In this document: positions 1 through 9,232 of the stretch, one piece after another
How the letters are laid out: each line of letters starts with the position of its first letter
How positions within the stretch are numbered: position 1 is the first letter of the stretch
DNA from: Paeniglutamicibacter antarcticus_C
Lineage (GTDB): Bacteria > Actinomycetota > Actinomycetes > Actinomycetales > Micrococcaceae
Length of the DNA stretch: 64,000 bases
NCBI RefSeq assembly: GCF_039544305.1
Contig: NZ_BAABLK010000013.1
Span: forward strand, 10,068 to 74,067
Direction of reading: 5' to 3'
The notes under the pieces: model-generated
Databases searched by the model: none
What the model was told of the DNA's origin: nothing
What the model saw: the letters and a program-made list of their open reading frames with translations, nothing else
Position numbers and translations under genes: made by a program

Positions 1-1894
1 GTCGCTTCTTGTCGATCTTGCGGCGCTTGGCCGGAATCTCGATCTTGCGCCGTCCGGAGAGGTAGTCGCCGGTGATGGAACGGGTGTTTGCCTTGAGGCC
101 CTCCAAGGATCCGGAGTGCACGATTTCGCCACCATGCTCGCCGGCACCGGGACCGATGTCGACGATCCAGTCCGCCTCGGCGATGGTGTCTTCGTCGTGT
201 TCAACGACGATCAGCGTGTTGCCCAGTGAGCGCAGCCGTGTCAGTGTCTCGATGAGCCGGCGGTTGTCGCGCTGGTGCAGGCCGATGGATGGCTCATCCA
301 AGACATAGAGCACCCCGACGAGTCCGGAGCCGATCTGGGTCGCAAGCCTGATGCGCTGGGCTTCGCCTCCCGAAAGGGTTCCTGCTGCCCGTTCCAGGTT
401 CAGGTACTCGAGGCCGACGTCAAGCAGGAAGCGCAGGCGCGCCTGGATTTCCTTGAGCACCTGGTCGGCGATCTGTGCCTCTCGCCCGGTCAGGACGAGG
501 CCGTTCAGGAATACCGAGCATTCGCGCATTGGCATGGCCGAGACCTCGGCAATGGACTTGCCGTTGATCAGCACCGACAGGGATGCGGAATTCAGGCGCG
601 CTCCGTTGCATTCCGGGCACGGGATCTGTCGCATGTACTCTTCGTACCTGTCGCGGGCATGGTCGGATTCTGTTTCCAGGTGCTTGCGGTGGATGTACTG
701 AACCACGCCTTCGAAACCGGTGGAGTACTTGCGTTCCCGCCCGAAGCGGTTCTTGTACTGCACAACGACCTTGTGGTCCTTGCCGTGCAGGATGGCCTCG
801 CGGGCGACGGCCGGCAACTTGTTCCACGGGGTTTCCAGGGTGAAGCCGAGCTCGGCGCCCAGTCCACCGAGCAAGCGGTTCCAGTACTCGGAGGTCGCCA
901 CGCCCAATGACCACGGCGCGATGGCACCCTGGCCCAAGGGCATTTCGATGTCGGGGATGATCAGGTCTTCATCGACTTCGAGGCGCGTTCCGATGCCGCT
1001 GCAGGCGGGGCATGCGCCAAATGGGTTGTTGAAGGAGAACGACCGCGGTTCGATTTCATCGATCGCCAACGGGTGTTCGTTCGGGCAGGCAAGGTTCTCC
1101 GAGAATGTCCGCACCCGACCGGCGTCTTCCGGGTCGAGGTCCACGAAGTCGATCAGGACTCGGCCTTCGGCAAGGTTGAGCGCGGTTTCGATGGAATCCG
1201 TCAGCCGCTGCCGCACCGAGTCATTGATGGCCAACCGGTCAACGACAACTTCGATGGTGTGCTTGTACTGCTTGCCGAGCTTTGGCGGATCACTGAGTTG
1301 GATGGTCTCGCCATCGACCCTTGCACGCGAGTAACCCTTGGAGCCCAGCTCCTTGAACAGGTCGACGAATTCACCCTTGCGGCCACGCACCACCGGCGCC
1401 AGGACCTGGAAGCGTGTCTTGGGTTCGAGCTCGAGCAGCTGGTCAACGATCTGCTGAGGGGTTTGCTTCGTCACGGCTTCGCCGCAGACCGGGCAGTACG
1501 GTCGGCCCACGCGCGCCCAAAGCAGCCGCATGTAGTCGTAGATCTCGGTGATGGTGCCGACGGTGGAACGGGGGTTCTTGGACGTCGACTTTTGGTCGAT
1601 CGACACCGCGGGGGAAAGCCCTTCGATGAAGTCGATGTCCGGTTTGTCGACCTGCCCCAGGAATTGGCGGGCGTATGCGGAGAGGGATTCGACGTAGCGT
1701 CGCTGCCCCTCTGCGAAGATGGTGTCGAAGGCCAATGATGATTTCCCGGAGCCGGAAAGGCCGGTGAACACGATCATGGCGTCGCGTGGAAGATCCAGGT
1801 CGACGTTGCGTAGGTTGTGCTCGCGTGCGCCCTTGACCACCAAGCGTGTCAAGTCGTGCGGACGGGAGGTTTCTGGGGAGCGGGAAGTAGCCAC
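1..1894 (-). CDS. uvrA: UvrABC system protein A (UvrA), 5' part only
   Basis: UvrA is the damage-scanning ATPase of nucleotide excision repair; it loads UvrB on DNA. The frame stays open to the window edge, so about 631 N-terminal codons of a usual ~950 are present. Visible are the first Walker A (GLSGSGKSSLAFDT), the paired zinc-finger cysteines around NNPFGACPACSG and the ABC signature LSGGEAQRIRLA. The start chosen is GTG at 1894, giving MATSRSPETSRPHDLTRL: an in-frame TAG lies just upstream, and a TAGCAT hexamer ends 6 nt before it, so the mRNA is probably leaderless. An SOS box abuts this -10. The longer ORFs on the other strand here are shadows. Confidence 0.97.
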   Translation of the reverse strand, partial: MATSRSPETSRPHDLTRLVVKGAREHNLRNVDLDLPRDAMIVFTGLSGSGKSSLAFDTIFAEGQRRYVESLSAYARQFLGQVDKPDIDFIEGLSPAVSIDQKSTSKNPRSTVGTITEIYDYMRLLWARVGRPYCPVCGEAVTKQTPQQIVDQLLELEPKTRFQVLAPVVRGRKGEFVDLFKELGSKGYSRARVDGETIQLSDPPKLGKQYKHTIEVVVDRLAINDSVRQRLTDSIETALNLAEGRVLIDFVDLDPEDAGRVRTFSENLACPNEHPLAIDEIEPRSFSFNNPFGACPACSGIGTRLEVDEDLIIPDIEMPLGQGAIAPWSLGVATSEYWNRLLGGLGAELGFTLETPWNKLPAVAREAILHGKDHKVVVQYKNRFGRERKYSTGFEGVVQYIHRKHLETESDHARDRYEEYMRQIPCPECNGARLNSASLSVLINGKSIAEVSAMPMRECSVFLNGLVLTGREAQIADQVLKEIQARLRFLLDVGLEYLNLERAAGTLSGGEAQRIRLATQIGSGLVGVLYVLDEPSIGLHQRDNRRLIETLTRLRSLGNTLIVVEHDEDTIAEADWIVDIGPGAGEHGGEIVHSGSLEGLKANTRSITGDYLSGRRKIEIPAKRRKIDKKR

Positions 1895-1900
1895 CAGAAC

Positions 1901-1923
1901 ATGCTAATCGAAAACTGGTTCGA
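1901..1923 (-). promoter_or_regulatory. LexA (SOS) box and -10 element of uvrA
   Basis: Positions 1908-1923 read TCGAAAACTGGTTCGA, matching the actinobacterial LexA consensus TCGAACACATGTTCGA at 13 of 16 positions with a near-perfect dyad. One nucleotide downstream on the minus strand is TAGCAT (1901-1906), which ends 6 nt before the uvrA GTG and fits a -10 for a leaderless transcript. A LexA dimer here would sit on the promoter, so uvrA is very likely DNA-damage inducible. Confidence 0.85.
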
Positions 1924-1956
1924 ATTGCGCGTAGTTGTGAGCAAGAAGACGCTGCT

Positions 1957-2340
1957 CTATCCGACCTGCGAGGTGAACGCCGCCCGAACGTAGCCCAGAG
2001 CCGCTTTTTCGGAGATTCCCCACCGTGTCGCAACGACCGCAAGTTCCGAGGCGGCATCCGCCACGGCGATGGCGCCCTCATCCTCGGTTGCTTGGATTAT
2101 CGTCCCGTGTCGACCACGGGTCACGACAACTCCCGTGGCTTCAAGCTCCTTGTAGACCTTGGCTGCGGTGTTCACCGCCAGCCCGAGCTGTTCGGCGAGC
2201 GCCCGAACAGATGGCAGCTTGGTTCCGGCTTTTAGGCGTCCCTTGGAAATCGCGACAAGGATCTGCTGCCGAACCTGTTGGTAGGGAGCTGTTTTGTCGG
2301 CGTTGTCGAGCTCGATAAATGCCAGTGGATTACTGTCCAT
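1957..2340 (-). CDS. GntR-family transcriptional regulator, YtrA-like
   Basis: A 127-residue protein with an N-terminal winged helix of GntR type (KTAPYQQVRQQI, KLPSVRALAEQLGLAVNT, ARVYKELE-like segment) and only a short C-terminal tail, the architecture of the YtrA subfamily, which often represses transporter genes. No ligand domain is visible. The start is taken at the ATG at 2340 (MDSNPLAF) because a GAAAGGA ribosome-binding site lies 8 nt upstream; another ATG three codons earlier would sit only 2 nt from it. No transporter is adjacent, so the target is unknown. It is divergent from the metallo-hydrolase gene at 2426. Confidence 0.85.
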   Translation of the reverse strand: MDSNPLAFIELDNADKTAPYQQVRQQILVAISKGRLKAGTKLPSVRALAEQLGLAVNTAAKVYKELEATGVVVTRGRHGTIIQATEDEGAIAVADAASELAVVATRWGISEKAALGYVRAAFTSQVG

Positions 2341-2425
2341 ATGTGCCATCCTTTCGTGGATACCGGGGCAGGGCCCGCGCCCCAGACTACCGCGTGGACT
2401 TTGCCTCTCCACGTAAGGTGTTGGT

Positions 2426-3088
2426 ATGAGTGAAACCTTCCTTGATCTCACCGATGCAACAGTACGGTCCGTGAGCGTTTCCGAAATGTCCAACAACATC
2501 TACCTAGTGACGTCGAAGATTGACGGTTCCCAGCTCCTAATCGACGCGGCAGACGACGTGGCCTCCATTGACGGACTGTTTTCGTCGGCTTCTTCGGATT
2601 CGGAGGCCGCACCGACACTTGCCGGGATCGCGACGACCCACCAGCACTGGGACCATATACGAGCGCTGCACGAATACGTGGAACGCACGGGAACCGTGAC
2701 ATATGCCGGAGTTGATGACGTCGAGGGTATTGCTGCCGGCGCCACGGTCGACATCACTGTTCCGTTGAAGCATGGAGACTTCATAGCAGTAGGATCTGTC
2801 GCACTGGAATGCGTTCACCTACGCGGACATACTCCCGGATCCATGGCCTACGTTCTGCGTGATAGCGGGGGCACCACCGTGATCTTTAGCGGTGATTCCT
2901 TGTTCCCCGGCGGTGTGGGAAATACCCAGGGTGATCCGCAGCGCTTTACCTCGCTGCTTGACGATGTGTCGTCCCGCCTATTTGACAAGTACCCGGGCGA
3001 TTCCCTTGTGCTTCCGGGCCATGGGAGCACCACTACGCTTGTTTCCGAACGCCCAAGCCTCGAAGAGTGGCGTATCAGGGGCTGGTAA
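2426..3088 (+). CDS. MBL-fold metallo-hydrolase (glyoxalase II-like)
   Basis: A 220-residue metallo-beta-lactamase-fold hydrolase. The metal motif THQHWDH (about residue 73) corresponds to HxHxDH, followed by a ligand His in RGHTPGS, the bridging Asp in FSGDSLF and the final His in VLPGHGS. The spacing resembles glyoxalase II and related thioester hydrolases; the substrate is not readable from sequence. A gene of this type next to uvrA is common in Arthrobacter relatives (remembered synteny). TAAGGT (2414-2419) ends 6 nt before the ATG, suggesting leaderless expression. The last 14 bp overlap the 3' end of the convergent DUF222 gene. Confidence 0.9.
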   Translation: MSETFLDLTDATVRSVSVSEMSNNIYLVTSKIDGSQLLIDAADDVASIDGLFSSASSDSEAAPTLAGIATTHQHWDHIRALHEYVERTGTVTYAGVDDVEGIAAGATVDITVPLKHGDFIAVGSVALECVHLRGHTPGSMAYVLRDSGGTTVIFSGDSLFPGGVGNTQGDPQRFTSLLDDVSSRLFDKYPGDSLVLPGHGSTTTLVSERPSLEEWRIRGW

Positions 3089-4526
3089 GTAGAAGGTCAT
3101 TCGCTGGTCTGGGTGGAGACTCATATGTACCGGGAAGTGGCGGCGCCATCGATCTGTACATCTGCCCACTCGGAGTGGTGATCAGGATTGTGTGCCGCGG
3201 CCCCAGGACGACCGCTTCCTCCCATCCCGAGGTTTCTTTGGTTTGGTTGCACCAAACGCAACGGCCATCGGTGTTGGCTTCGGTCGTTTTTCCACCTTTC
3301 ACCACTTGATATACATGGTCGTAATGGCGGATCGGAGCATCGCAATACGGTGTACGACAATATTGATCCCGCACGGCGATGAGGTCTTTCAATTTCTGCG
3401 GCAGGATCCGAGCTTCCGATTCCATGGCAACGAGTTCACCGTTCGTAGGCGTCGTGTATAGGCGCCGAACCCACGTTTCAGCCGTGTTCACCCCGTCAGG
3501 CCCAGTCCGGTCGCCGGTAATCAGCCAGCGAGCGTACTCCGCGGAAATGGTGCCGTAACCCTTGATGAGTGCCGGTTCGCTGTCTCCAACCAACAAGGTC
3601 CGGTCTGTCATCACCAGATTGATCATCAAGGGTATGCGTGCGGCACGGTCCTGTCCCGTAATGCGTTCGACAACGGTGTCGGCTACGACCTGTGAATCAG
3701 TGCGTTCATCATCAACGCGGCGCCGCTTCGCCAACGCCTTGACCAACGCCTCCTTGATAGCGACGCCTTGTATCACCGGCAGTAGTCCGCTGATTCGCAT
3801 CATTCCGTCTGGCATCATGGTCAGCGATATTCTGCGCTTTTTCATGGCGTCAGCATGGTTGATCATGTCAACAGTGTTGTCGTATGCAAGGACCTCTTTC
3901 TTGGCACGAGCCAACAATTCCTTGGTCCCGACGCCTTCTAGCGATCCTCGCTCCCCCGCTATGCCCCGATCAACCAGCTCGCGAACACCTGGGTCTACGT
4001 GGTTGGTTACTCGTGCCAGAAGCATGGCACGTTCCTCGTTCAGTTCACCGCGCACCAGTGCATCGTAGGTAAATGGCATGTGCTCGATCACTGACTTTGC
4101 GTAGGAAACGAAGCGCGGGCCAAGGTGCTGGGCCTCCATGCGCGCCAGCGCCACTTCCGCACCGGTCCCGCGACTTGGGTTCTCCTTGTAGACGCCCTCG
4201 TCTTCGTGTCGCGCAATAATGTCTTGCTCCAGGCCGTAGGCTTCCTTCGCCTGGGCCGCGCAGATTGCAGCCTTGGCTCTTTCCATCGCGGCAATCCGCG
4301 CCACCCGGACTTGCTCACCGACAGTCTGGGGCAAGTACGACATGGCCTCCGCCATACTGTTTATGAAATCAACGTATCCGTCGCCTGGCCCCTCGGCCGC
4401 AGCCCGTACGCGGGCGGAATCGACCATATCGAAAGGAATGTGACGGTGGCCAAGGAGTAACTCCCCGGCGACCTCCGTTGAGAGCGATCTCGGGTTCGAT
4501 TGGCACTCTTTGTACTCTTCGAACAT
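3075..4526 (-). CDS. DUF222 domain protein with C-terminal HNH nuclease motif
   Basis: A 483-residue member of the DUF222/13E12-repeat family, multi-copy in many actinobacteria and of uncertain function. DUF222 covers roughly residues 60-350. The HNH part follows around residues 375-430, with paired cysteines CRTPYC and CVWC and the core DHVYQV; these pairs normally hold the fold. The start is set at ATG 4526 (MFEEYKEC) rather than the upstream GTG at 4553, because TACAAT (4534-4539) ends 7 nt before it. The ATG is embedded in a degenerate SOS-like dyad. Gene and upstream region are visibly more AT-rich than their neighbours, consistent with acquisition, though no element ends are visible. 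Confidence 0.88.
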   Translation of the reverse strand: MFEEYKECQSNPRSLSTEVAGELLLGHRHIPFDMVDSARVRAAAEGPGDGYVDFINSMAEAMSYLPQTVGEQVRVARIAAMERAKAAICAAQAKEAYGLEQDIIARHEDEGVYKENPSRGTGAEVALARMEAQHLGPRFVSYAKSVIEHMPFTYDALVRGELNEERAMLLARVTNHVDPGVRELVDRGIAGERGSLEGVGTKELLARAKKEVLAYDNTVDMINHADAMKKRRISLTMMPDGMMRISGLLPVIQGVAIKEALVKALAKRRRVDDERTDSQVVADTVVERITGQDRAARIPLMINLVMTDRTLLVGDSEPALIKGYGTISAEYARWLITGDRTGPDGVNTAETWVRRLYTTPTNGELVAMESEARILPQKLKDLIAVRDQYCRTPYCDAPIRHYDHVYQVVKGGKTTEANTDGRCVWCNQTKETSGWEEAVVLGPRHTILITTPSGQMYRSMAPPLPGTYESPPRPANDLLLTSP

Positions 4527-4534
4527 ATTTACTA
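4519..4534. promoter_or_regulatory. Degenerate SOS-like half-site over the DUF222 start
   Basis: The plus strand reads TCGAACATATTTACTA: the left half matches the LexA consensus while the right half has decayed. 13E12/DUF222 genes in mycobacteria are described members of the LexA regulon with a box at this position. Here only one half is intact, so binding is uncertain. Confidence 0.35.
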
Positions 4535-4659
4535 TTGTACGCCCCAAAAGCACGGATGTGAAGAGGAAACTGAATTCTTTGGATCCTAAAACACCTAGTC
4601 AAAGAGCATAAACAAAGTATTCTCAAAAAATATTCGGACCGCGCTGTCGGCTAGCCGCA

Positions 4660-4968
4660 CTAGTTGAATTTGAAGCCCTGTGCTTCACAAGCTTGCTTGA
4701 AGGCTTCGCGATCCGTGATCACAGGGATACCTGCCTGATCGGTGCTGACCGCAGCACGAATCTGGTCAGCGGTTGCAGCTTCACCGTGTACTGCAGCCTT
4801 GGCCAAATTCGTCCGACCGACGTTGCCCCCATCCTCGTAACCACTACCAAAATGGAGACACGCGGTGTTTCCCTGAGGATCGCTCTGCCGGAACTCGTCC
4901 GCGGAAGGCCCAGCGCAGGCAGTGAGCATCAGCGCCCCTGCTGCAACCATGGGTAAAAGTCTTTTCAT
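4660..4968 (-). CDS. Small secreted lipoprotein of unknown function
   Basis: A 102-residue protein starting MKRLLPMVAAGALMLTAC, a typical signal peptide with lipobox LTAC and the lipid-modified Cys at position 18. The mature part is about 85 residues, hydrophilic, with a Cys in TACLHF and another in KQACEAQGF that could form a disulphide outside the membrane. I do not recognise the family. TAAAGT (4975-4980) ends 6 nt before the ATG, indicating its own promoter and a leaderless message. It lies between the DUF222 gene and tam, all on the minus strand but each with its own apparent promoter. Confidence 0.85.
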   Translation of the reverse strand: MKRLLPMVAAGALMLTACAGPSADEFRQSDPQGNTACLHFGSGYEDGGNVGRTNLAKAAVHGEAATADQIRAAVSTDQAGIPVITDREAFKQACEAQGFKFN

Positions 4969-5008
4969 ACCCCCACTTTAGGGTGTAACCACGGCTGGCA
5001 CCGGAAAC

Positions 5009-5797
5009 CTATAGCGTCCTTCCGACCATGAAGATCCGCCGGAAGGGGAACAGCGTCATCGTTCTACCACTGGAATCTTCGAAGGCCGGGTAAGCGTGTG
5101 CCACCAGCTCTGCGTACTGGGATTCGAACACCGCGGCTTCATCGGTGTCCAACGTATCAAGCACCGGTCGCAAGGCAGTGCCCCGGACCCATTTCAGCAC
5201 GGGCTCCGGTCCGAGCAGGACCTGCCCATAGGTGGTTTCCCAGACCTCTGTTTCGTACCCTGCCGCCAGCAAGAGCCTCAGGTACTCAGCTGGCTCTGCC
5301 ACCACATCCCGATGGCGCAGTACGCCGGACAATTGCGGGGCCCAACGCTTGGAGTCGGCGAGCTCCCGCATCAACGCGTGGGAGGGTGAACCAAAGTTGC
5401 CCGGCACCTGGGCAGCAAACCAGGCCCCGGGAGCCAACGCATTCAACCAGCCCTGCATGAGCACTCGGTGGCCGGGGATCCACTGCATCATTGCGTTGGA
5501 TACCAGCACATCGGTGTCCGGATCCGGCATCCAGATCGTTGCATCGGCCATCTCAAAGGACAGGTTGGGTGCTTGCTGCTTAGCGCGTGCCTGTTCGATC
5601 ATCTCCGCCGACGAGTCCAGGCCGATGACACGTGCCGCAGGCCAGCGCTTCGCCAGTGAGTGCGTCTGCGGCCCGGAACCGCAGCCCAGATCCACCACCA
5701 GCTGCGGGTCCCCGGCGGTGATCCGAGCCGTCAAGTCATGGAAAGGGCGGTCCCGGTGATCGGAAAATTGTGCGTACTGTTTCGGATCCCATTTCAT
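5009..5797 (-). CDS. tam: Trans-aconitate 2-methyltransferase
   Basis: A 262-residue SAM-dependent methyltransferase. It begins MKWDPKQYAQFSDHRDRPF, the hallmark N-terminus of Tam, followed by the SAM motif VVDLGCGSGPQTHSL and the acidic end of the next strand, VIGLDSSAEMI. Tam methylates trans-aconitate, a spontaneous by-product of cis-aconitate that inhibits aconitase, and acts in the cytoplasm. The length is normal (E. coli about 252). TAGCCT (5804-5809) ends 6 nt before the ATG. The gene is divergent from the helicase at 5850, with only 52 bp between the two start codons and a -10 for each direction. Confidence 0.93.
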   Translation of the reverse strand: MKWDPKQYAQFSDHRDRPFHDLTARITAGDPQLVVDLGCGSGPQTHSLAKRWPAARVIGLDSSAEMIEQARAKQQAPNLSFEMADATIWMPDPDTDVLVSNAMMQWIPGHRVLMQGWLNALAPGAWFAAQVPGNFGSPSHALMRELADSKRWAPQLSGVLRHRDVVAEPAEYLRLLLAAGYETEVWETTYGQVLLGPEPVLKWVRGTALRPVLDTLDTDEAAVFESQYAELVAHAYPAFEDSSGRTMTLFPFRRIFMVGRTL

Positions 5798-5849
5798 AAC
5801 CTCAGGCTAAACGGAAAGACCGACGTAAACCGATAGTCTTGGAGACATC

Positions 5850-8381
5850 ATGAAACTTACCGAGTTGCTGCCCAACACTCCCCCGCGCGGCGCCACAGCC
5901 GAATCAGTCTATGAGGCCTTCGTGAAGTGGGTGGAGGACCGTGGCATCGGGTTGTATCCCGCACAGGACGAAGCCGTGATGGAATTCGTGGCCGGCAACA
6001 ACGTCATCCTTGCCACGCCCACCGGCTCGGGCAAGTCACTGGTTGCCGTCGCAGCACATTTCTATGCCTTGGCCCGCGGGGAACGCAGCTACTACACCGC
6101 TCCGATCAAGGCACTGGTCTCGGAGAAATTCTTTGACCTGTGCAAGATCTTCGGGGCGGAGAACGTCGGCATGGTCACCGGGGACTCCTCGGTGAACAAG
6201 GACGCCCCGATCATCTGCTGCACCGCCGAGATCCTCGCCAACGTGGCGTTGCGAGAAGGCAAAAACGCGGATCTTGGCCCCGTGGTCATGGACGAGTTCC
6301 ACTTCTACTCCGACCCCCAGCGCGGTTGGGCCTGGCAGGTGCCTCTATTGGAACTTCCGCAGGCGCAGTTCCTGCTGATGAGCGCCACGCTGGGCGACGT
6401 GGGCAGGTTCGAGGACGAGCTCACGCTGCGCACCGGGCGCGAGACCACCACCGTGGCACACGCCGAACGTCCCATCCCGCTGCACTACTACTACTCGCAG
6501 GACCCAGTGCAGGAAGCCATCGAGGAATTGCTGGGCACCAAGCAGGTGCCGATCTACGTGGTGCACTTCAGCCAGCTCGAAGCCATCGACAGGGCCAGCG
6601 GGCTCATGAGCGTCAATGTCTGCAGCCGGGAGGAAAAGGACCGGATCGCCGAGCTCATCGCCGGATTCAGGTTCGCACCGGGCTTCGGCAAGACCCTGAA
6701 CCGCCTGGTGCGCCACGGCATCGGCGTGCACCACGCCGGCATGCTGCCCAAGTACCGCCGGCTGGTCGAGCAGCTGGCGCAGGCCGGACTGCTGAAGGTC
6801 ATCTGCGGCACCGACACCTTAGGCGTGGGCATCAACGTGCCCATCCGCACCGTGCTGATCACCGCGCTGTCCAAATATGACGGAGTGCGCACCCGCATCC
6901 TCAACGCCCGCGAATTCCACCAGATCGCCGGCCGCGCCGGACGCGCCGGCTACGACACCGCGGGCACCGTGGTGGTCCAGGCGCCCGAGCACTCCATCGA
7001 AAACAAAAAGAACCTGGAAAAGGCACTAGCGAAGTTCGGCGACGACTCCAAGAAGATCCGCCAGGTGGTCAAGAAGAAGCCGCCGCAGGGATTCGTGACC
7101 TGGGGTGAGAAGACCTACGAGCGGATCATTGCCGCGACCCCCGAGACACTGAACTCCTCGTTCGCGGTCACGCACTCGATCCTGCTGAACCTGCTGGCCC
7201 GCGAGGGCGATTCCTTCGCAGCGGCACGCAGGCTGCTGACCGAAAACCACGAGCCGCCGGTGCGCCAGCGGATCCTGCAGCGCAAGGCGCTGGGCATCCT
7301 GCGCGAGCTGCTTGCCACCGGCGTCGTCGAACGCCTCGAACACCCCGACCGCCATGGCAACATGCTGGCGCTCACGGTGCATCTGCAAGAGAATTTCGCC
7401 TTGAACCAGCCACTTTCGCCCTTCGCGCTTGCCGCCCTTGAGCTCTTCGACGTCGAGTCCCCCGGCTACGCACTGGACGTGGTCTCGGTGATCGAGGCGA
7501 CGCTGGAAAAGCCGCGCCAGGTGCTTTCGGCTCAGGAGAAGAAGGCTCGCGGCGAGGCAATTGCCGCGATGAAGGCCGAAGGCATGGAATACAACGACCG
7601 CATGGCCGCGCTCGAGGATGTCACCTACCCGCAACCGCTAGCCGAGATCCTGGGCAACGCCTTCGAGCAGTACCGCGCCGGCGCACCGTGGCTCGGCGAC
7701 TTCGAGGTGGCACCCAAGTCGGTGGTCCGCGACATGTACGAACGCGCCATGAGCTTCAGCGAATACGTGGCGTTCTACTCCCTGGCCCGCTCCGAGGGCG
7801 TGCTGCTGCGCTACCTCACCGACGCCTACAAGGCGCTGCGCCAGACCGTCCCGCAGGATGCGCTTCGCGAGGACCTCCAGGACCTTATCGAATGGCTCGG
7901 GGAACTGATCCGCCAGATCGACTCATCGCTGCTGGACGAATGGGAGGAACTGGCCAAGGGCGTGCTGCACGAGCCCGACGCCGAGATCATCCCGCCGGCA
8001 CCCGAGCGCCTGACCTCCAACGAGCGCGCCTTCCGGGTGATGGTGCGCAACGAGATGTTCCGTCGTGTCAAGCTCTTCGCCGACGAGCAGGACGGTGCGC
8101 TGGGCGAGCTGGACGGGCACAACGGCTTTGACGCAGGGGCCTGGGCCGATGCCATGGATGCGTACTTCGATGAGCACGAGGACATCGACGACGGTCCCGG
8201 CGGGCGCGGACCCAACCTGCTGCTGATCACCCTGGGCAAGGAATCATGGAAGGTGCGCCAGGTCTTCGCAGACCCGGCCAACCACCACGACTGGGGCATC
8301 GACGCCACCGTCAACCTGGCCGAATCCGACGAGGCCGGATACCCGGTGATCACGGTGACCGACGTGGGCCGCCAGGACTAG
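5850..8381 (+). CDS. DEAD/DEAH-box helicase with DUF3516 C-terminal domain
   Basis: An 843-residue superfamily 2 helicase. The N-terminal core holds Walker A ATPTGSGKS (residues 55-63), the motif II variant VMDEFHFYSD and SAT motif LMSATLGD; the second RecA domain shows HHAGMLPKYR, GTDTLGVGINVPIR and QIAGRAGRAGYDT. The pattern resembles Ski2-like helicases such as HelY. The C-terminal half matches the actinobacterial DUF3516 extension. Its substrate is probably structured RNA, but this is inference from the Ski2 resemblance. TAGTCT (5834-5839) lies 10 nt before the ATG, and a GGAG within that gap may serve as ribosome-binding site. The stop overlaps that of the convergent membrane gene. Confidence 0.92.
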   Translation: MKLTELLPNTPPRGATAESVYEAFVKWVEDRGIGLYPAQDEAVMEFVAGNNVILATPTGSGKSLVAVAAHFYALARGERSYYTAPIKALVSEKFFDLCKIFGAENVGMVTGDSSVNKDAPIICCTAEILANVALREGKNADLGPVVMDEFHFYSDPQRGWAWQVPLLELPQAQFLLMSATLGDVGRFEDELTLRTGRETTTVAHAERPIPLHYYYSQDPVQEAIEELLGTKQVPIYVVHFSQLEAIDRASGLMSVNVCSREEKDRIAELIAGFRFAPGFGKTLNRLVRHGIGVHHAGMLPKYRRLVEQLAQAGLLKVICGTDTLGVGINVPIRTVLITALSKYDGVRTRILNAREFHQIAGRAGRAGYDTAGTVVVQAPEHSIENKKNLEKALAKFGDDSKKIRQVVKKKPPQGFVTWGEKTYERIIAATPETLNSSFAVTHSILLNLLAREGDSFAAARRLLTENHEPPVRQRILQRKALGILRELLATGVVERLEHPDRHGNMLALTVHLQENFALNQPLSPFALAALELFDVESPGYALDVVSVIEATLEKPRQVLSAQEKKARGEAIAAMKAEGMEYNDRMAALEDVTYPQPLAEILGNAFEQYRAGAPWLGDFEVAPKSVVRDMYERAMSFSEYVAFYSLARSEGVLLRYLTDAYKALRQTVPQDALREDLQDLIEWLGELIRQIDSSLLDEWEELAKGVLHEPDAEIIPPAPERLTSNERAFRVMVRNEMFRRVKLFADEQDGALGELDGHNGFDAGAWADAMDAYFDEHEDIDDGPGGRGPNLLLITLGKESWKVRQVFADPANHHDWGIDATVNLAESDEAGYPVITVTDVGRQD

Positions 8382-9232
8382 AAGCCGAGCAGTTTGGTCA
8401 GTGGCTGCACCTGGTTGTGCGTCAGCAGCACCAGGGGCACCACCAACCCGGCAAGCGCATAGATGGAGACCGGCACACACATCAGCCACTCGCGCACCGA
8501 ACCTGCCCGCCCCAGCACCGGGACGGCAATGCGTCCGCCGGGCTTCCACACGTCCTTGAGCAAAGGGATGCGGCGTATGAAACGTGGCGGCTTGATCTTG
8601 ATCGGCCACAACAGGTTGCAGCCACCGACGGTGAGCATGTCCCCGGCCACGTGGATTGCGCACCCCACCGCGACCGCCAGCACCAACCAGTTCTGCTCGT
8701 CGGGCGAGAAAACCGCCACGAAGATGCCCGCGGGGACGGAAATGAGCCAGGGCAGCTTCGCCATGGAATCGGGGATGAACTTCAGCGCCTTCAGCGCGAA
8801 GGACACCAGCAGCACGGCCAACAACCCGGCACCGGGGTAGACCAGCCCGAGGGACGGCGTCTGCATCGTCCACAGCCCCAGCACCCAGGCCAGCGCCGTG
8901 AACGCGGCAATGCCGAGTAGCGAGTGCGTGCCGTTGCGGTGCCCGCCGGAGACCTCGCCGATGCCGGCGCAGATCGCGTTGGACACCGGGGGCAGCGAGT
9001 GCGCGATGGTGGCCCGGCGGTGGTCGGCATCGGGCAGCAACGCCGCCCCCGCACACACCATAGCCCCCGCCACACCTGCAAGCGGGGACTGTTCCAGCAG
9101 GCCGAAGCCTAGCGGGATGGCCTCTGGAAGCCACCCGATGTGGCCCGAAAGCGCACCGGTGGGAAGACGGAAATTCGTGGTCAGCGCGATCCAGGCTGCT
9201 GCGCCCGTGGCTGCGTGGTGGCCGCCCATCAT
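8378..9232 (-). CDS. Metal-dependent hydrolase, YdjM/DUF457 type, membrane-bound
   Basis: A 284-residue polytopic membrane protein. Conserved charged motifs characteristic of the YdjM/DUF457 'membrane-bound metal-dependent hydrolase' group are present: GGHHAATGAAAW at the N-terminus, LLPDADHRRATIAH, and GGHRNGTHSLLG, then CAIHVAGDMLTVGG. The His/Asp residues lie at membrane boundaries and presumably bind metal; E. coli YdjM is SOS-linked but biochemically undefined. The start is the tandem ATG at 9232; upstream in-frame codons lack conservation. Its TAG stop shares bases with the stop of the convergent helicase gene. Confidence 0.85.
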   Translation of the reverse strand: MMGGHHAATGAAAWIALTTNFRLPTGALSGHIGWLPEAIPLGFGLLEQSPLAGVAGAMVCAGAALLPDADHRRATIAHSLPPVSNAICAGIGEVSGGHRNGTHSLLGIAAFTALAWVLGLWTMQTPSLGLVYPGAGLLAVLLVSFALKALKFIPDSMAKLPWLISVPAGIFVAVFSPDEQNWLVLAVAVGCAIHVAGDMLTVGGCNLLWPIKIKPPRFIRRIPLLKDVWKPGGRIAVPVLGRAGSVREWLMCVPVSIYALAGLVVPLVLLTHNQVQPLTKLLGF

